Shown one piece after another: positions 20,465 to 21,375 of a stretch of 21,375 nucleotides of DNA. The notes beneath the pieces were generated by a model. That model saw only the letters and a program-made list of their open reading frames with translations. It ran no database searches and was not told the origin of the DNA. Source of the DNA: CAZOGW01 sp964579415 (lineage in GTDB: Bacteria; Actinomycetota; Acidimicrobiia; Spongiisociales; UBA5794). Position 1 is the first letter of the stretch. Each line of letters opens with the position of its first letter. The position numbers were made by a program, and so were the translations under genes. The DNA lies in contig CAZOGW010000045.1 in the NCBI GenBank assembly GCA_964579415.1, positions 1 through 21,375 on the forward strand, given 5' to 3'.

Positions 20465-21004
20465 TCAGGCGACCGCTGCCGTGCGGATGGGCTGGTCGAA
20501 GGTGCGGTTGATGCTGGTACCGAGCTTGGCGATGTCGGCGCCGTAGACGTGGATGGAGATGGCGGTGCCCTCGCCGACGTTGTGGACGCGGTGGATGTTG
20601 GGCATGGGTGGCACCACGACGGCGACACTCCCTGGGCCGTGGCGGGTGGACTCGGCTTCGACCAGCTCCCGGCCTCCGGACGCCAGCTCGTAGCGGGTCT
20701 CGTATTCGGTGCCGATGAGGACGCCGACGACGCACCAGCAGACGTGGTCGTGGACGGGAGTCATCTGACCCGGCTTCCACACCAGCGACACGATCGAGTA
20801 CCGCCCCTCGGGGTGGACGTGGACGATGTGCTGGGCGTATTTCTCCTCATCCTCGCGCCGGAACCGTGGTTCGAGGAATTCCGGGTGGGCCAGTAACGCC
20901 TTCAGAGCGTTCCCGACCTCCGTCGCCGTTTCTACCGGGTGGTCGGTGGATGTGACGACGTCGTCGGCACATCGTACGAAAGCATCCAGCGCTTGGTGCG
21001 ACAC
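20465..21004 (-). CDS. Cupin thiol dioxygenase (cysteine / 3-mercaptopropionate dioxygenase-like)
   Basis: The protein is 179 aa from the GTG at 21004 (GGGGAG 6 nt upstream); a longer frame with a basic N-terminus was not used. The cupin iron site is visible: H85 and H87 in TPVHDH, and H138 in PNIHRVHN. S150, H152 and Y154 in SIHVYG match the Ser-His-Tyr triad of cysteine dioxygenases. By position, Y56-A-Q58 occupies the place of Tyr58-x-Arg60 of rat cysteine dioxygenase. A Gln there marks the 3-mercaptopropionate dioxygenase type. C91 falls where the mammalian enzyme has its crosslinking Cys93 and where many bacterial enzymes have Gly. It would oxidise a small thiol to a sulfinic acid with Fe(II) and O2. 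The substrate is inferred only. Confidence 0.88.
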   Translation of the reverse strand: MSHQALDAFVRCADDVVTSTDHPVETATEVGNALKALLAHPEFLEPRFRREDEEKYAQHIVHVHPEGRYSIVSLVWKPGQMTPVHDHVCWCVVGVLIGTEYETRYELASGGRELVEAESTRHGPGSVAVVVPPMPNIHRVHNVGEGTAISIHVYGADIAKLGTSINRTFDQPIRTAAVA

Positions 21005-21095
21005 GACATTCTCCCCTCGAGTTCGTTCGTCCGCTGCGGCCCTACCCCGGTGGGCGTACCCGGTCCGACGGCGTGCCCATGCACGACGTCGAGCA

Positions 21096-21123
21096 AACAT
21101 ACTGACTTTATCGACAATTGCAA
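21096..21123 (-). promoter_or_regulatory. Candidate promoter of the thiol dioxygenase gene
   Basis: On the minus strand TTGCAA (21118-21123) and TATGTT (21096-21101) are separated by 16 bp, in a locally AT-rich patch. The transcript would have a leader of about 85 nt before the GTG at 21004. Confidence 0.5.
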
Positions 21124-21206
21124 ACGAAGCATCGCGTCAGTCCGATCGGCGGCCGCGTCCGGCCGACCATCACGTTGCCGATGACCTCGATGCCGGCTCC
21201 GACGAG

Positions 21207-21212
21207 TAGGTT
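21207..21212 (+). promoter_or_regulatory. Likely leaderless -10 box of the last ABC gene
   Basis: TAGGTT ends exactly 6 nt before the ATG at 21219, with no good ribosome site in between. Confidence 0.45.
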
Positions 21213-21218
21213 GGCGGG

Positions 21219-21375
<157 letters not shown>

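Noticed and set aside
20465..21100. Dioxygenase start at 21100
   Set aside because: The added 32 residues are very basic and overlap the likely promoter; the GTG at 21004 has a good ribosome site.

Overview
The window is high-GC bacterial DNA packed with GC-rich codons. It most likely comes from an actinomycete-type chromosome (Actinomycetota, perhaps an uncultured Acidimicrobiia-like lineage; class-level placement is a guess). Supporting features are a luciferase-like flavin/F420-type oxidoreductase, a GPP34 protein, a DesK-like kinase with a LuxR-type regulator, a VapBC pair, many GTG starts, and at least five starts with a TANNNT -10 box only 6-7 nt upstream, the arrangement of leaderless actinobacterial mRNAs. 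No rRNA, tRNA or CRISPR array was seen.

Layout. (1) 1-2053 is a mobile-element scar: the 3' end of an IS21-family istB, its end with two 23-bp-spaced motifs, a lone AAA_14/DUF4143 ATPase on the minus strand, and a four-copy array, also with a 23-bp period, next to that gene's start. (2) 2114-9480 is a tightly packed minus-strand block of eight genes: TetR regulator, XdhC/CoxI-like protein, P2-type cation ATPase, an 85-aa orphan, MoxR AAA ATPase, CoxE-like vWA protein, a 105-aa orphan, and a GIY-YIG-like protein. Most junctions are overlaps or short gaps. MoxR plus vWA plus XdhC is typical of molybdenum hydroxylase (CO-dehydrogenase-like) maturation, but no hydroxylase subunit is present here. 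(3) 9487-10826 holds a GNAT acetyltransferase, divergent from the TetR gene across a palindromic region, and a convergent GPP34 gene. (4) 10892-14409 is a DesK/LuxR two-component system divergent from an ABC-2 exporter. Between them lie two identical 12-bp palindromes 41 bp apart. Two hairpins follow.

(5) 14520-15209 encodes a secreted protein made of about nine 18/20-residue beta-helix-like repeats. (6) 15417-16989 has a luciferase-like oxidoreductase and a VapBC toxin-antitoxin pair, with an inverted repeat over the vapB start codon. (7) 17131-20160 encodes a 1009-aa membrane-anchored protein built from two tandem copies of a unit of about 450 residues (N-terminal domain plus predicted beta-propeller). 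(8) 20173-21375 has a KTSC-domain protein, a thiol dioxygenase with a 3-mercaptopropionate-dioxygenase-like active site, and the start of another ABC ATPase gene.

The most unusual items are the tandem-duplicated surface protein, the alternating 20/18-residue repeat protein, the MoxR/vWA operon with two orphan small proteins, the four-unit 23-bp array, and the twin operators. None is proven to be a new system from sequence alone.
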